A stretch of 64,000 nucleotides of DNA from Fluviibacter sp964498255 (GTDB lineage: Bacteria > Pseudomonadota > Gammaproteobacteria > Burkholderiales > Rhodocyclaceae), in the NCBI GenBank assembly GCA_964498255.1, contig CAZCGW010000005.1, positions 66,197-130,196 of the forward strand, written 5' to 3'. A program made the position numbers and the translations under genes. Position 1 is the stretch's first letter, and each line of letters starts with the position of its first letter. This document shows, in pieces, positions 17,550 to 27,163 of the stretch. Under the pieces are notes generated by a model that was not told where the DNA came from, ran no database searches, and saw only the letters and a list, made by a program, of their open reading frames with translations.

Positions 17550-18104
17550 ATGAGCAAAATCGTTGTCGTCTATCACAGTGGCTACGGCCATACTGTCAAA
17601 CAAGCAGAAGCCATCGCTAAAGGCGCGGGGGCTGAACTGATCGCCATCAACGCCGAAGGTGATATCACCGGCGAAGACTGGGGCAAACTCGAGGCCGCCG
17701 ATGCCATCATCTTTGGCTCGCCCACCTACATGGGGACCGTAAGCTGGCAGTTCAAGAAATTTGCCGATGCCTCCTCCAAGCCCTGGTTTGGTCAGCAATG
17801 GAGAGACAAAATCTTTGGCGGCTTCACCAACTCGGCCACCATGAATGGCGACAAGCACTCGACTATTCATTACTTCATCACCTTGGCTATGCAGCACAGC
17901 GGCATCTGGGTCGGCACGGGTCTCATGCCGTCTAACAGCAAAGCAGCACAACGCAACGACATTAACTATGTCGGTTCGTTCGCTGGCGCCATGATGCAGA
18001 CGCCTTCCGATGCTTCGGCCGATGAAGTGGCACAAGGCGACCTGGAAACCGCACGCCTCTATGGTGAGCGTATCGCCCAGATCACCCATCAGTTCAAAGG
18101 CTAA
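17550..18104 (+). CDS. Flavodoxin-family NAD(P)H:quinone oxidoreductase (WrbA-like)
   Basis: The 184-residue protein opens with SKIVVVYHSGYGHTVKQAEAIAKGA, an FMN phosphate-binding loop, and has the GSPTYMGTVSWQFKKF and TNSATMNGDKHSTI segments of WrbA-like enzymes. Such proteins reduce quinones by two electrons and avoid semiquinone radicals. A GGAG lies a few bases before the ATG. It is the middle gene of the pirin operon, five bases before the dioxygenase. Confidence 0.9.
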   Translation: MSKIVVVYHSGYGHTVKQAEAIAKGAGAELIAINAEGDITGEDWGKLEAADAIIFGSPTYMGTVSWQFKKFADASSKPWFGQQWRDKIFGGFTNSATMNGDKHSTIHYFITLAMQHSGIWVGTGLMPSNSKAAQRNDINYVGSFAGAMMQTPSDASADEVAQGDLETARLYGERIAQITHQFKG

Positions 18105-18109
18105 TCGGC

Positions 18110-18904
18110 ATGACGCTGCCCACGCTGTTCGTTCCTCATGGCGCACCGACTTTCGCCCTGCGTCCGGGTGAGGCCGGTGCGGCACTGGTGGCGCTCGCCC
18201 AGAGGATTGAGCGACCTAAAGCCATCATCGTCGTTAGCCCGCACTGGGAAACACGGGAACCCACCATGGGCAGCGCTGCCGATCTTGAAACCATCTACGA
18301 CTTCGGTGGGTTCCCCAGTGAACTCTATACCCTGAAATATCCGGCACACAGTAACCCCGCATTGGCTCAACATGTCGCCGACTGTCTTAAAACTGCTGGT
18401 TACGCACCACGTATCGATGCACATCGTGGACTCGACCACGGCGCCTGGGTGCCGCTACGCATGATGTACCCGACAGCTGATATTCCGGTCATTCCACTTT
18501 CCATCAAGGCACACGCCGGCCCAGCCTATCACTATGCACTCGGGCAAGCACTCAAGCCGCTCAGCGAACAAGGCTTTCTGATCATGGGTACCGGCAGCAT
18601 CACGCATAACCTACGCGACTACATGGTCTGCGTACATAACAATCTGCCCACGCCGGATTACGTCACACGCTTTGCCGATTGGGTAAATACCCAACTAGAG
18701 TCAGGCAGCAGTGCTGCACTTATTGATTATCGAAAAAACACCAGCGATGCCGCCCAGGCACATCCGACAGAGGATCACTTCATGCCTTTTTTTGTCGCTT
18801 TGGGCGCCGCCGGCGATAACCCAAAGTCGGAACGCTTCTACGCCGGTGTCGATGATCTAGTCATCGCGATGGACGGCTACTATTTCAGCCGAGCGGTACA
18901 ATGA
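18110..18904 (+). CDS. DODA/YgiD-family extradiol ring-cleavage dioxygenase
   Basis: The 264-residue protein is a class III extradiol dioxygenase of the LigB superfamily. Likely metal-binding histidines are in LFVPHGAPTFAL (about residue 9) and SPHWETREP (about 44). Further conserved positions are GLDHGAWVPLRMMYP and GTGSITHNLRDY. It would open catechol-type rings such as DOPA or quinols produced by the preceding reductase, which fits the operon. The natural substrate is not known. Confidence 0.9.
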   Translation: MTLPTLFVPHGAPTFALRPGEAGAALVALAQRIERPKAIIVVSPHWETREPTMGSAADLETIYDFGGFPSELYTLKYPAHSNPALAQHVADCLKTAGYAPRIDAHRGLDHGAWVPLRMMYPTADIPVIPLSIKAHAGPAYHYALGQALKPLSEQGFLIMGTGSITHNLRDYMVCVHNNLPTPDYVTRFADWVNTQLESGSSAALIDYRKNTSDAAQAHPTEDHFMPFFVALGAAGDNPKSERFYAGVDDLVIAMDGYYFSRAVQ

Positions 18905-18932
18905 CGTTTTATACCTCCGAAGAGTCACGATT

Positions 18933-19268
18933 ATGTCCGCACCAGCTTGCCCGCAATGCACCCTTGAAAACACCTATCCAGATGGCTCTAATTTCGTCTG
19001 CGCCGACTGCGGTTTCGAGTGGCCAATGGAAGCCGAAGCCACTGAAGAAGACGGCCCACATATTGTCAAAGATGCTAACGGCAATGTACTGAGCGATGGC
19101 GACAGCGTTGTATTGATCAAGGACCTCAAGCTAAAAGGCTCTTCGAGCACGATGAAGGTAGGTACCAAGATCAAAAGCATTCGCATTGTTGAAGGCGATC
19201 ACGAACTCGACTGCAAATCAGACTTCGGCAACATTATGCTGAAAGCATGCTTCGTTAAGAAAGCCTAA
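18933..19268 (+). CDS. yjdM: YjdM/PhnA zinc-ribbon protein
   Basis: The 111-residue protein has an N-terminal zinc ribbon with C6, C9, C23 and C26, followed by an SH3-like PhnA domain (DANGNVLSDGDSVVLIKDLKLKGSS). It is often labelled alkylphosphonate utilisation protein, but no phosphonate genes are near and the true role is unclear. It lies 28 bases after the dioxygenase gene and ends before a strong bidirectional terminator. Confidence 0.92.
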   Translation: MSAPACPQCTLENTYPDGSNFVCADCGFEWPMEAEATEEDGPHIVKDANGNVLSDGDSVVLIKDLKLKGSSSTMKVGTKIKSIRIVEGDHELDCKSDFGNIMLKACFVKKA

Positions 19269-19283
19269 GTCTCACCCGCTTAA

Positions 19284-19317
19284 AAAGAAATGGCCACCCT
19301 AGGGTGGCCATTTCTTT
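19284..19317. terminator. Bidirectional terminator between yjdM and cydB
   Basis: A perfect 34-base palindrome with its centre at 19300/19301 has a GC-rich core (GGCCACCC/GGGTGGCC) and A-rich and T-rich arms. It can end transcripts from both convergent genes. Confidence 0.9.
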
Positions 19318-19330
19318 GCATGACACCTGA

Positions 19331-20356
19331 TCAGTTATTCGTGCCGTAACCGACTGGATCGGTTTTACCAGAGAACATGTGATACACACGCAGGAAGTAA
19401 AACACCACCAGCGGGAACATCACAATCGCACCCCAGAACATGAATTGCAGCGATACAGCCGGCGCTGCCGCCTCTTCGATCGTCAGTGAATAGGGCATCA
19501 TATATGGCCAGAATGAAAGCGCCAGCGATGCAAACGCCGAAGCAATGATCAGCATGCACCAGGCAAACGGTGCGCGTTCATGTGGGCAATCATGACGGCT
19601 CGTGCGAAAAGCCCCCAGCAGCCCTACAAAACCCAATGCCGGTGCAATCCAGTGCCATAGCGGTGCCTTTTCCCAGGCATGACGTACCGGTAGATCGACG
19701 CCTTGCGTAATCAGGAACGCAACCAGCACAAAGACGCAGAAGGCTATCGACAATCCACGCAGCTGCGCACGGGCGCGTTTCGCAACTGCGCCTTCGGTTT
19801 TAAGAATCAACCAACCGGCGCCCAGCATGCTGTAGCCCAAGACCAAACCAACGCCGCAAAGTACTGGAAATGGCGCCAACCAGTCCCACCCATCACCAAC
19901 ATAGGTGGTGCCATCAATCGGAAGCCCCATGATCATGGTACCAATAGCCGCACCCTGTACGATCGTTGCGACAGCCGAACCGATCACGAACCCCCACTCC
20001 CACATACCTCTGGCCTTAAGCGCCTGCTCACGAAACTCGAATGCCACACCCCGGAAAATCAGCCCCACCAGCAACAACACGACCGGTAGATAAAAGGCCG
20101 ATAGAAAAATGGCGTAAATCGCCGGGAATGCACCAAACAGGCAGGCACCCACAATAATCAACCAGGTTTCATTGCCATCCCAGAAAGGGGCAATGGCACC
20201 AACCACGGTATTGCGTTCTTCGTCCGTTTTAGCGGTTGCAAACAGCATGGCCGCGCCAAAATCGTAACCATCCACAATAATGTAAACAAGGATGGAAAAA
20301 GCAATTAGACCTGCCCAGAAGTAGGGAAGCCAAGGGCTCATAGACTCTAGACTCAT
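19331..20356 (-). CDS. cydB: Cytochrome bd-type quinol oxidase subunit II
   Basis: The 341-residue membrane protein is the second large subunit of cytochrome bd oxidase, which reduces oxygen with electrons from quinol. It has the typical YIIVDGYDFGAAML start region (about 25-38), PFWDGNETWLI and about eight to nine helices. It overlaps cydA by four bases (ATGA). The terminator follows 14 bases after the stop, so no cydX-like small subunit gene fits after it. Confidence 0.96.
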   Translation of the reverse strand: MSLESMSPWLPYFWAGLIAFSILVYIIVDGYDFGAAMLFATAKTDEERNTVVGAIAPFWDGNETWLIIVGACLFGAFPAIYAIFLSAFYLPVVLLLVGLIFRGVAFEFREQALKARGMWEWGFVIGSAVATIVQGAAIGTMIMGLPIDGTTYVGDGWDWLAPFPVLCGVGLVLGYSMLGAGWLILKTEGAVAKRARAQLRGLSIAFCVFVLVAFLITQGVDLPVRHAWEKAPLWHWIAPALGFVGLLGAFRTSRHDCPHERAPFAWCMLIIASAFASLALSFWPYMMPYSLTIEEAAAPAVSLQFMFWGAIVMFPLVVFYFLRVYHMFSGKTDPVGYGTNN

Positions 20357-21696
20357 ACGGCCTCCGCAGTATTCGGGCCATCATTAGACGGACCCTTCTT
20401 GAAAAGATTCCAGATATAACGCAAACCAAAACTGTAAATAATCAGATAGACAACGACATACAGCGTGAGGCTGGTCAAGGCATGATTAAAAGTGAGCGAT
20501 GGGGTTACTGCATCGGAAGTACGCAACAAGCCAGTAACGACCCAAGGCTGACGCCCCACTTCCGCGGTATACCAACCGGCCAGCACGCAAATCCAGCCTA
20601 TCGGGAAGGAGATAGCGGCCACATTCAGGAACCAGCGAGACTTCTCGATGCTATTACGATAATTGTGCCAGCTGCCGTACCAACCAATAAAGAGCATGAG
20701 CAGCGACAAACCCACCATGATGCGGAAGCCGTAAAACGGTACCAGGAATGGTGCGCGTTCGTCAGCAGGCACATCCTTGATACCGCGCTGGTAAGAGTCG
20801 GGATTGCCCGAATCCACCACGCTACCAATAACAGGAATGCTGATCTCAAAGCTATTCTTCTCTGCCTTGTTATCTGGCCATGCCGCAACAATTAATGGGG
20901 CGCGGGTACCGCTTTCCCAACGGCCTTCAACGGCAGCAAATTTGCCTGGCTGGTAGTCACGGATAATCTCACCCGCCAAGTGACCAAAGCCCATCTGGAT
21001 TGGCGTGAAGACTGCCATCAAACCCATACCCCAAATCAGCATGGCTCGAGCTGTTGTCTTGTAAAGGCCTTTCAGTGTGTACCAGGCGCCGGTCGCAGCA
21101 ACAACGGTGGCCGTAGTAAGGTAGGCAGCCAGCAGCATATGCAACCAGCGTGTTAGAAACACATGGCCACCGATAATCTGCTGCCAGTCGGTAGGAATAA
21201 TACGACCGGTTGCATCTACTGCATGGCCCACTGGAACCTGCATCCAACTGTTATTCGCCATAATCCAAAAAGACGACAGCGTTGTACCCAGAGCCACCAG
21301 CACACAAGATGTTAAAAAAGCACGCGGCGACACTTTGTTCCGACCAAATAGCACAACGCCAAGGAAGGTGGCTTCAAGAATAAAAGCGGTAAAGGACTCA
21401 TATCCGAGCAGCGGGCCCTGAATCGGCCCTGTCTTTTCACTCAGAACACTCCAGTTCGTGCCAAACTGGAAAGCCATGACAATCCCAGATACCACGCCCA
21501 TCCCAAAGGAGACAGCAAAAATCTTGACCCAGAAGTCAAAAAGCTTGCGATAAACCGGGTTGCCGGTTGCCTGATTGCGCCATTCCAGAACGGCCAGCCA
21601 AGCGGCCAAACCTATCGTAAAGGATGGAAAGATAATGTGGAATGTCACCACAAAGGCAAACTGAATTCGCGATAAATCTAACGCCGTTAAATCCAA
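20353..21696 (-). CDS. cydA: Cytochrome bd-type quinol oxidase subunit I
   Basis: CydA binds hemes b558, b595 and d. I place the start at the TTG at 21694-21696, giving 447 residues that begin DLTALDLSRIQFAFVVTFHIIFPSF. The frame runs up to an ATG at 21771, but a GGGAGAG Shine-Dalgarno sequence lies four bases before the TTG and family members begin here. The heme-ligand motif GRQPWVVTGLLRTSDA is present near residues 365-380. The length points to the short Q-loop (CioA-like) type, often more tolerant of cyanide. That subtype is inferred from size. Confidence 0.93.
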   Translation of the reverse strand: MDLTALDLSRIQFAFVVTFHIIFPSFTIGLAAWLAVLEWRNQATGNPVYRKLFDFWVKIFAVSFGMGVVSGIVMAFQFGTNWSVLSEKTGPIQGPLLGYESFTAFILEATFLGVVLFGRNKVSPRAFLTSCVLVALGTTLSSFWIMANNSWMQVPVGHAVDATGRIIPTDWQQIIGGHVFLTRWLHMLLAAYLTTATVVAATGAWYTLKGLYKTTARAMLIWGMGLMAVFTPIQMGFGHLAGEIIRDYQPGKFAAVEGRWESGTRAPLIVAAWPDNKAEKNSFEISIPVIGSVVDSGNPDSYQRGIKDVPADERAPFLVPFYGFRIMVGLSLLMLFIGWYGSWHNYRNSIEKSRWFLNVAAISFPIGWICVLAGWYTAEVGRQPWVVTGLLRTSDAVTPSLTFNHALTSLTLYVVVYLIIYSFGLRYIWNLFKKGPSNDGPNTAEAV

Positions 21697-21894
21697 AATA
21701 CTCTCCCATGACAGGCCGGCAAAACCGGGTGTCCTTAAGACATCACAACTAGGAACGACAATGCCTTGCATCCAAAGCGGATATAGGCAAGTTCAAGCCG
21801 TATAATCAACAAGTTGCGTATTATATTTCACTGCAGCAAATTTCCCACATCTACTTTGTTTAATTTAAATGCTTTTGAGGGTCCGTAGACAATC

Positions 21895-22644
21895 ATGCCC
21901 CACTTAACGCACGAGCTACTACTCAACTTCTGGTCTCCCAAAGCCCTTGAAGTCAACTTTGTGCTGCTTATGCACTTAGTTGGCTCCATGTTGTTGGGCA
22001 TGCTGGTGGGCTATGAACGCTCTTACCATGGCCGTGCAGCAGGTATGCGTACTTTTTCGCTCGTTTGCATGGCATCCACGGGCATCGTGGCTATTTTTGG
22101 CTATCCAGAACTCTGGTTTGGCGGACAAAACATCAACAGCATTACCGCAGATGGCCCGTCAAGAGTGATTCAAGGCATTGTTACAGGGATTGGCTTTCTG
22201 GGCGCAGGCGTCATCATTCGGGAAGGTCATTCGATTTCTGGTTTATCAACGGCTGCATCCATCTGGACGGCTGCCGCAATCGGCATATTAATAGGCCTGG
22301 GATTTTATGCAGCAGGGATTGCCTTGGCGGTGTTATGCGCCTTCAGCATGACGATTGTGTTGCAACTTGAACGGTGGCTACCGCGGCGTAAACGTTACTT
22401 ATTTGAATTGAGCTTCAACCTCCATGGGCACCCCAATGCTGAAACACTGAAACAACTGGGCGAGGCTAACGGATTCACTGTAGGCACAGACACCATCTCG
22501 ATTAGCCTGGGCAAAAACCGCCAGTTCTGGTCCTACACAGCAACAACACGTCCACGAGTTAAGCCTGATATGGCGAATCTGGCCCAAGCGCTCCAGCAAA
22601 TGGATGGCCTGGAGAAGTTCAGCATTTCCCCAACACGCATCTAG
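21895..22644 (+). CDS. MgtC/SapB-family membrane protein
   Basis: The 249-residue protein has about five N-terminal membrane helices and a soluble C-terminal domain of about 90 residues. The family signature GMLVGYERSYHGRAAGMRTFSLVCMAS is near residues 35-61, followed by GIGFLGAGVIIREG and GLSTAASIWTAAAIG. MgtC-like proteins affect magnesium homeostasis and ATP synthase in some pathogens, but many relatives are uncharacterised. It is divergent from cydAB. Confidence 0.9.
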   Translation: MPHLTHELLLNFWSPKALEVNFVLLMHLVGSMLLGMLVGYERSYHGRAAGMRTFSLVCMASTGIVAIFGYPELWFGGQNINSITADGPSRVIQGIVTGIGFLGAGVIIREGHSISGLSTAASIWTAAAIGILIGLGFYAAGIALAVLCAFSMTIVLQLERWLPRRKRYLFELSFNLHGHPNAETLKQLGEANGFTVGTDTISISLGKNRQFWSYTATTRPRVKPDMANLAQALQQMDGLEKFSISPTRI

Positions 22645-22703
22645 TGGCTCAGAATCCACATGTTTTGGATATCTAAGCATATGAGTGACTACTGTATAAG
22701 TGT

Positions 22704-23615
22704 ATGAATCTACCCAACCTTATCAAAGAAATTGGCCGTGGCGCCAAAGGTGCCCGCTCCCTCTCGGCCGAAGACGCGGAAATGCTTTTTACAGCGATGC
22801 TTCAGGGTGTCGTGCCTGATCTTGAGCTCGGTGCCATTCTTATCGCTTTACGGGTTAAGAGTGAATCTGACGAGGAATTAATAGGGTTCTGTAAGGCAAT
22901 GCAGTGCACCACGCGCACGCTTCAGGTTGTAAACGGTTCACCAGTCGTCATATTGCCTACCTATAACGGTGTTCGTCGTCAGCCCAATCTTCTACCTTTG
23001 TTAGCCAAGCTCCTCAACAACGCAGGTCTTAGCGTGTTAGTTCACGGACGACATGACTTTGATAATCGTGAAAACCCCTTCCCGCTCTTCAAGGCTTTTG
23101 GGATTCCCCTATCGGAATCGATAGCTCAGGCTCAAACACAGCTTAATGAAACGGGTATTGCTTTACTGGATATCGAACAGCTGAACCCGGGACTGAACGC
23201 ACTTCTTAACTTGCGTAGTCGCTTAGGCGTACGCAATACCGCACACACGCTCTGCAAACTGCTGGATCCCTGCCCCGGGCAGTCCATTCGCGTGGTTAAC
23301 GTCACCCACCCGGAATATCTTGTCCGCATGACTTCCCTGCTTGCAGCTCAGCATGCGCATGCCATACTACTCCGTGGAACGGAAGGGGAAGCTTTTGCTA
23401 ACCCACGTCGCCGCCCTGAACTCATGGGCTTTAAAAACGGCAATGCAGAGATTCTGTTTCCGGCTGAAGAAGGCGGAACGCCTCCCATTGCTGGATGGCC
23501 AGAAAGTGCGGACTTTGATGAAAACCTCAAGTTGATTCATCACCTACTCGCTCAACCAGATCAGATACCACAACCGATTCTCGATCAGGTAGTAGCGCTC
23601 AAGGCGCTGACCTAA
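22704..23615 (+). CDS. ybiB: YbiB/TrpD2-family DNA-binding protein
   Basis: The 303-residue protein has the fold of anthranilate phosphoribosyltransferase, with the N-terminal helical part LSAEDAEMLFTAMLQGVVPDLELGAILIALRVKSES. It lacks the strict PRPP-binding motif of TrpD. YbiB of E. coli binds nucleic acid without sequence preference and is linked to DNA damage responses. The gene stands alone and converges with tsaC; no terminator hairpin is seen in the 21 bases between them. Confidence 0.88.
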   Translation: MNLPNLIKEIGRGAKGARSLSAEDAEMLFTAMLQGVVPDLELGAILIALRVKSESDEELIGFCKAMQCTTRTLQVVNGSPVVILPTYNGVRRQPNLLPLLAKLLNNAGLSVLVHGRHDFDNRENPFPLFKAFGIPLSESIAQAQTQLNETGIALLDIEQLNPGLNALLNLRSRLGVRNTAHTLCKLLDPCPGQSIRVVNVTHPEYLVRMTSLLAAQHAHAILLRGTEGEAFANPRRRPELMGFKNGNAEILFPAEEGGTPPIAGWPESADFDENLKLIHHLLAQPDQIPQPILDQVVALKALT

Positions 23616-23636
23616 TCGTTCACGCCACTTTAAAAA

Positions 23637-24638
23637 TTAGCGACAGGCGGCACGCCCCAAACGATCACGCACCGCAAGCCAATCATCATTGGCTGGCAGC
23701 ACCTGCACATAAATGTTGAGATAGCCTTTTTCATCCAATGCTCGCAAGACACGATAAAAGTCGTGGGCATAAGACGTGGGGTGATCAGCCAACACCACCA
23801 CATCGGCGTGATGTCGCATTATTTCAGGTAGTGCCTTGCTGTCGCGCACGATAACTGCACAATGACCTGCAGCTAACTGCGCTTCAATTGATTCAAGAGA
23901 CAACACGGTCAGCGGTGTTCGTGGTGCATAGTGTGATGCCAGGCTACCCGATACGCGCGGCGTATTGTGCAGTGTGCTTTGCACGGCACTTGCTGCCACA
24001 ACAGGTTTACCCAAGACCAGTTCAATCTGCGCCGCGGTAATCGCGCCTGGGCGCAAAATAACCGGCGTACCTCGCGAGAGATCAACGATGGTCGACTCGA
24101 TGCCAACCAGGCAATCGCCTCCATCCAGAATCAGTGGGACTGATTCACCCAGCTCAACTGCCACATGTGCTGCCGTCGTGGGGCTGATTCGTCCAAATTT
24201 ATTAGCCGAAGGTGCAGCTACACCACCGCCCGATGGATTTTTATCGGCAAATGCACGCAACAATTGCAACGCGACAGGATGCGCAGGCACTCTAATGCCA
24301 ACGGTGTCCTGACCGCCAGTGACACAATCGGGCACTCCTGCGGCCTTTTTTAGAATCAATGTTAACGGCCCGGGCCAAAACGCCTCTGCCAATGTCCATG
24401 CGTCCTCTCGTATATCCCGGGCGTAGTTAGGCATCAAATCATCGGCACCCAAATGCACAATCAAGGGGTGATCCGCCGGGCGCCCTTTGGCCGCAAATAT
24501 TTTGCTTACGGCTTCGGGATTATTAGCATCTGCTGCCAAACCATATACGGTTTCAGTAGGTAGGCCCACAAGACTGCCGCCCCGAAGCAATTCAACGGCA
24601 CGGGCAATTGCAACCGGGCCGGCAGCAATCTCAGGCAT
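23637..24638 (-). CDS. tsaC: L-threonylcarbamoyladenylate synthase, Sua5 type
   Basis: This enzyme makes threonylcarbamoyl-AMP for the t6A37 modification of tRNA. The 333 residues comprise a YrdC-like catalytic domain (about 1-200; GLPTETVYGLAADANN, ADHPLIVHL, APSANKFGRISPTTAAHV) and a C-terminal Sua5 domain joined by a loop with SGSLASHYAPRTPL. The long Sua5 form is usual in betaproteobacteria. It overlaps the purK stop by eight bases and is last in its operon. Confidence 0.94.
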   Translation of the reverse strand: MPEIAAGPVAIARAVELLRGGSLVGLPTETVYGLAADANNPEAVSKIFAAKGRPADHPLIVHLGADDLMPNYARDIREDAWTLAEAFWPGPLTLILKKAAGVPDCVTGGQDTVGIRVPAHPVALQLLRAFADKNPSGGGVAAPSANKFGRISPTTAAHVAVELGESVPLILDGGDCLVGIESTIVDLSRGTPVILRPGAITAAQIELVLGKPVVAASAVQSTLHNTPRVSGSLASHYAPRTPLTVLSLESIEAQLAAGHCAVIVRDSKALPEIMRHHADVVVLADHPTSYAHDFYRVLRALDEKGYLNIYVQVLPANDDWLAVRDRLGRAACR

Positions 24639-25785
24639 CAGGCAAACCTAGAATTGCACGCGCCTTCAAGGCCTGCTCATACACGAGCTTCGAATCTTGC
24701 CCGATGATCGTGAAGTGCCCCATCTTACGACCGGCGCGCGGCGATTCCTTGCCGTAGAGGTGCAAAGAAAGCCCTGGAATAGCCAACAAACCATTCCAAT
24801 CAGGCTCACGTTGCTCACCATCAGCGAACCATAAGTCACCCAGCAAGTTCACCATCACAGCCGCGGAGTGCGCACGCGCCTCACCCAAAGGCAATCCACA
24901 GAGCGCCCGTACTTGCTGCTGAAACTGATTCGTTGCACAGGCATCCAGGGTGTAATGACCACTATTGTGCGGTCGCGGTGCCATTTCGTTAACGACGAGC
25001 TGGCCACGGCTCACAAAAAATTCCACCCCCAAGGTACCCACATAGCCAAGGCAACCCGCCAGCTTTTCTGCAACTTCACAGGCCGTATCAGCTAAACATT
25101 GTGAGCCCCAAGCCGGGACGATACTCACATCGAGAATGCCATTGCGATGGCGGTTTTCTGCCGATGGAAATGCTTTAACACTGCCATCCTGCCCTCGCGC
25201 CAGCACCACAGAAATTTCATAATCGAGTGGCAATTTGGCTTCAAGAATGCAACGCACTGATCCCAAAGAAACCCAGGCACTTTCAGCAGCCGCTCGATCT
25301 TCGACAACGGCCTGCCCTTTGCCATCGTAGCCCAGACGCGCTGCTTTCAGAATGCCGGGGAAAAGATGTTTTGGTGCGTTACGCAAATCTTCGATAGTGT
25401 TAATTTCTGTAAACGGCCCATGAGGCAAGCCATGAACCTTCAAAAAGGTTTTCTCAGCGATCCGATCCTGGCATACCGATACCGCGGCGGCTGATGGATG
25501 CACTGGCAGACGTTCAGCCAAAACGGCCAAAGTCTCGGCAGGCACGTTTTCAAATTCCGTTGTTACCGCTGCGCACCCTTTGGCCAATTCGGCCAAGGCA
25601 GTGCTGTCATCGTAATCGGCACACAAATGGCGATCAGCGATGCGACCCGCCGGGCTATCTGCATCCGGATCCAGCACCCAAACCTGATAACCCAGTTCAT
25701 GTGCCGCCATAACGAAATAGCGGCCAAGCTGGCCGCCACCGAGCATGCCCAGCACCGCTGGCGCTGGAATAAAAGATTTCTTCAT
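24631..25785 (-). CDS. purK: 5-(carboxyamino)imidazole ribonucleotide synthase
   Basis: PurK uses ATP and bicarbonate to convert AIR to N5-CAIR. The 384-residue ATP-grasp protein has GMLGGGQLGRYFVMAAHELGYQ (about 13-34), GYDGKGQAVV and the metal-site stretch NEMAPRPHNSGHYT (about 269-282). Its start overlaps the purE stop by one base (TGATG). It works directly with PurE. Confidence 0.97.
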   Translation of the reverse strand: MKKSFIPAPAVLGMLGGGQLGRYFVMAAHELGYQVWVLDPDADSPAGRIADRHLCADYDDSTALAELAKGCAAVTTEFENVPAETLAVLAERLPVHPSAAAVSVCQDRIAEKTFLKVHGLPHGPFTEINTIEDLRNAPKHLFPGILKAARLGYDGKGQAVVEDRAAAESAWVSLGSVRCILEAKLPLDYEISVVLARGQDGSVKAFPSAENRHRNGILDVSIVPAWGSQCLADTACEVAEKLAGCLGYVGTLGVEFFVSRGQLVVNEMAPRPHNSGHYTLDACATNQFQQQVRALCGLPLGEARAHSAAVMVNLLGDLWFADGEQREPDWNGLLAIPGLSLHLYGKESPRAGRKMGHFTIIGQDSKLVYEQALKARAILGLPDA

Positions 25786-26288
25786 CAGACTTCCGGCAGT
25801 TTCATCGCCAGCACTTTGGCTGATTGCTGCTGGCGGAATTGCTGCAAACGTTCATTCAATGTCGCATCCTGGTTTGCCAACATGGCAACAGCAAACAACG
25901 CCGCATTAGCCGCACCCGCTTCACCAATAGCGAATGTAGCCACGGGAATACCTTTCGGCATTTGCACGATCGAATGCAAAGAATCGACACCTGACAATGC
26001 TTTAGATTGAACCGGCACGCCCAGTACTGGCACGGTGGTCTTTGCTGCCAGCATGCCCGGCAGGTGTGCTGCACCGCCTGCACCAGCAATGATGGCCTGC
26101 AGGCCACGAGCCCCCGCTGTTTCAGCATATTCAAATAGCAGATCCGGCGTACGATGCGCGGAAACCACACGCGCTTCAAATGGGACACCGAACTCTTTTA
26201 GCATCACGGCAGCTGCCTGCATGGTCGGCCAGTCAGAATCCGACCCCATCACGATGCCAATCAAAGGCGCTTTTGTATCTGCATTCAT
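25785..26288 (-). CDS. purE: N5-carboxyaminoimidazole ribonucleotide mutase
   Basis: PurE moves the carboxylate of N5-CAIR to carbon, giving CAIR. The 167 residues show GIVMGSDSDWPTMQ (about 11-24), SAHRTPDL, AGAGGAAHLPGMLAAKTTVPVLGVPV and a conserved octamer fold. Its start overlaps the folD stop (ATGA). The order folD, purE, purK links one-carbon supply with purine synthesis. Confidence 0.97.
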   Translation of the reverse strand: MNADTKAPLIGIVMGSDSDWPTMQAAAVMLKEFGVPFEARVVSAHRTPDLLFEYAETAGARGLQAIIAGAGGAAHLPGMLAAKTTVPVLGVPVQSKALSGVDSLHSIVQMPKGIPVATFAIGEAGAANAALFAVAMLANQDATLNERLQQFRQQQSAKVLAMKLPEV

Positions 26289-27157
26289 TTCACAGTTCCT
26301 TCGGCAAAGCGCTCAGCTGAGGTCAATGTATTCGCCAACAACATGGCAATCGTCATCGGACCTACGCCACCAGGTACTGGCGTAATGGCGCCGGCAATCG
26401 GTGCGACGGCCGGAAAATCGACATCACCACACAAACCGCCACCCGCTTCAGCAGGCAGACGGTTGATACCCACGTCAATGACCAGTGCACCCGGTTTCAC
26501 CATGTCCGCAGTCACAAACTTTGGCTTGCCAATCGCAGCCACCAGAATATCGGCACGACGGGTATGCGCATTCAGATCCTTGGTGCGCGAATGGCACACG
26601 GTAACGGTACAACCGGCGTGCAGCAACAGCATGGCCATAGGCTTGCCAACAATATTAGAACGACCGATCACAACGGCTTCCTTGCCATTGAGATCAACGC
26701 CTGTTTCCGCCAGCAGCTTCATCACACCATAGGGCGTACAAGGAATGAAGCGAGGATCACCCTGCATCAAGGCACCCACATTGGCGGCATGAAAGCCGTC
26801 CACATCCTTTTCCGGGCGAATAGCCGCCAGCACTTCGGCCTCATCAAACTGTGGTGGCAGCGGCAATTGCACCAGAATGCCATGTACGGCAGGGTCACTG
26901 TTTAATTCAGCGATTTTGTCGAACACAAGCTTCGGGGCCACATCTGCTGCAAATGGAAAATCAAACGAAACCATTCCGGCCTCGTGGCAAGCCCTGATCT
27001 TGTTTCGCACATAAACCTGCGATGCCGGATTCTCGCCTACGAGAATGACAGCCAGTCCAGGCCGTGTTCCCTGAAGCGCCAATTCATCGGCACGCACTTT
27101 GAATTCGGTACGCAAACGTTTCGATAACGCGGCACCATCAAGAATTTGAGCAGTCAT
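26285..27157 (-). CDS. folD: Methylenetetrahydrofolate dehydrogenase / cyclohydrolase
   Basis: FolD interconverts 5,10-methylene- and 10-formyl-tetrahydrofolate with NADP. The 290-residue protein has the catalytic segment SQVYVRNKIRACHEAGM (Y and K near 50-54), the VHGILVQLPLP block, DGFHAANVG and the nucleotide-binding VVIGRSNIVGKPMA. It begins six bases after the unknown gene upstream and overlaps purE. It supplies the formyl donor used by PurH. Confidence 0.97.
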   Translation of the reverse strand: MTAQILDGAALSKRLRTEFKVRADELALQGTRPGLAVILVGENPASQVYVRNKIRACHEAGMVSFDFPFAADVAPKLVFDKIAELNSDPAVHGILVQLPLPPQFDEAEVLAAIRPEKDVDGFHAANVGALMQGDPRFIPCTPYGVMKLLAETGVDLNGKEAVVIGRSNIVGKPMAMLLLHAGCTVTVCHSRTKDLNAHTRRADILVAAIGKPKFVTADMVKPGALVIDVGINRLPAEAGGGLCGDVDFPAVAPIAGAITPVPGGVGPMTIAMLLANTLTSAERFAEGTVK

Positions 27158-27163
27158 AGCTTG

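Noticed and set aside
17535..18185. 216-residue frame opposite the flavodoxin gene
   Set aside because: The plus strand encodes a clear WrbA-like protein in operon context; the minus frame shows no motif.
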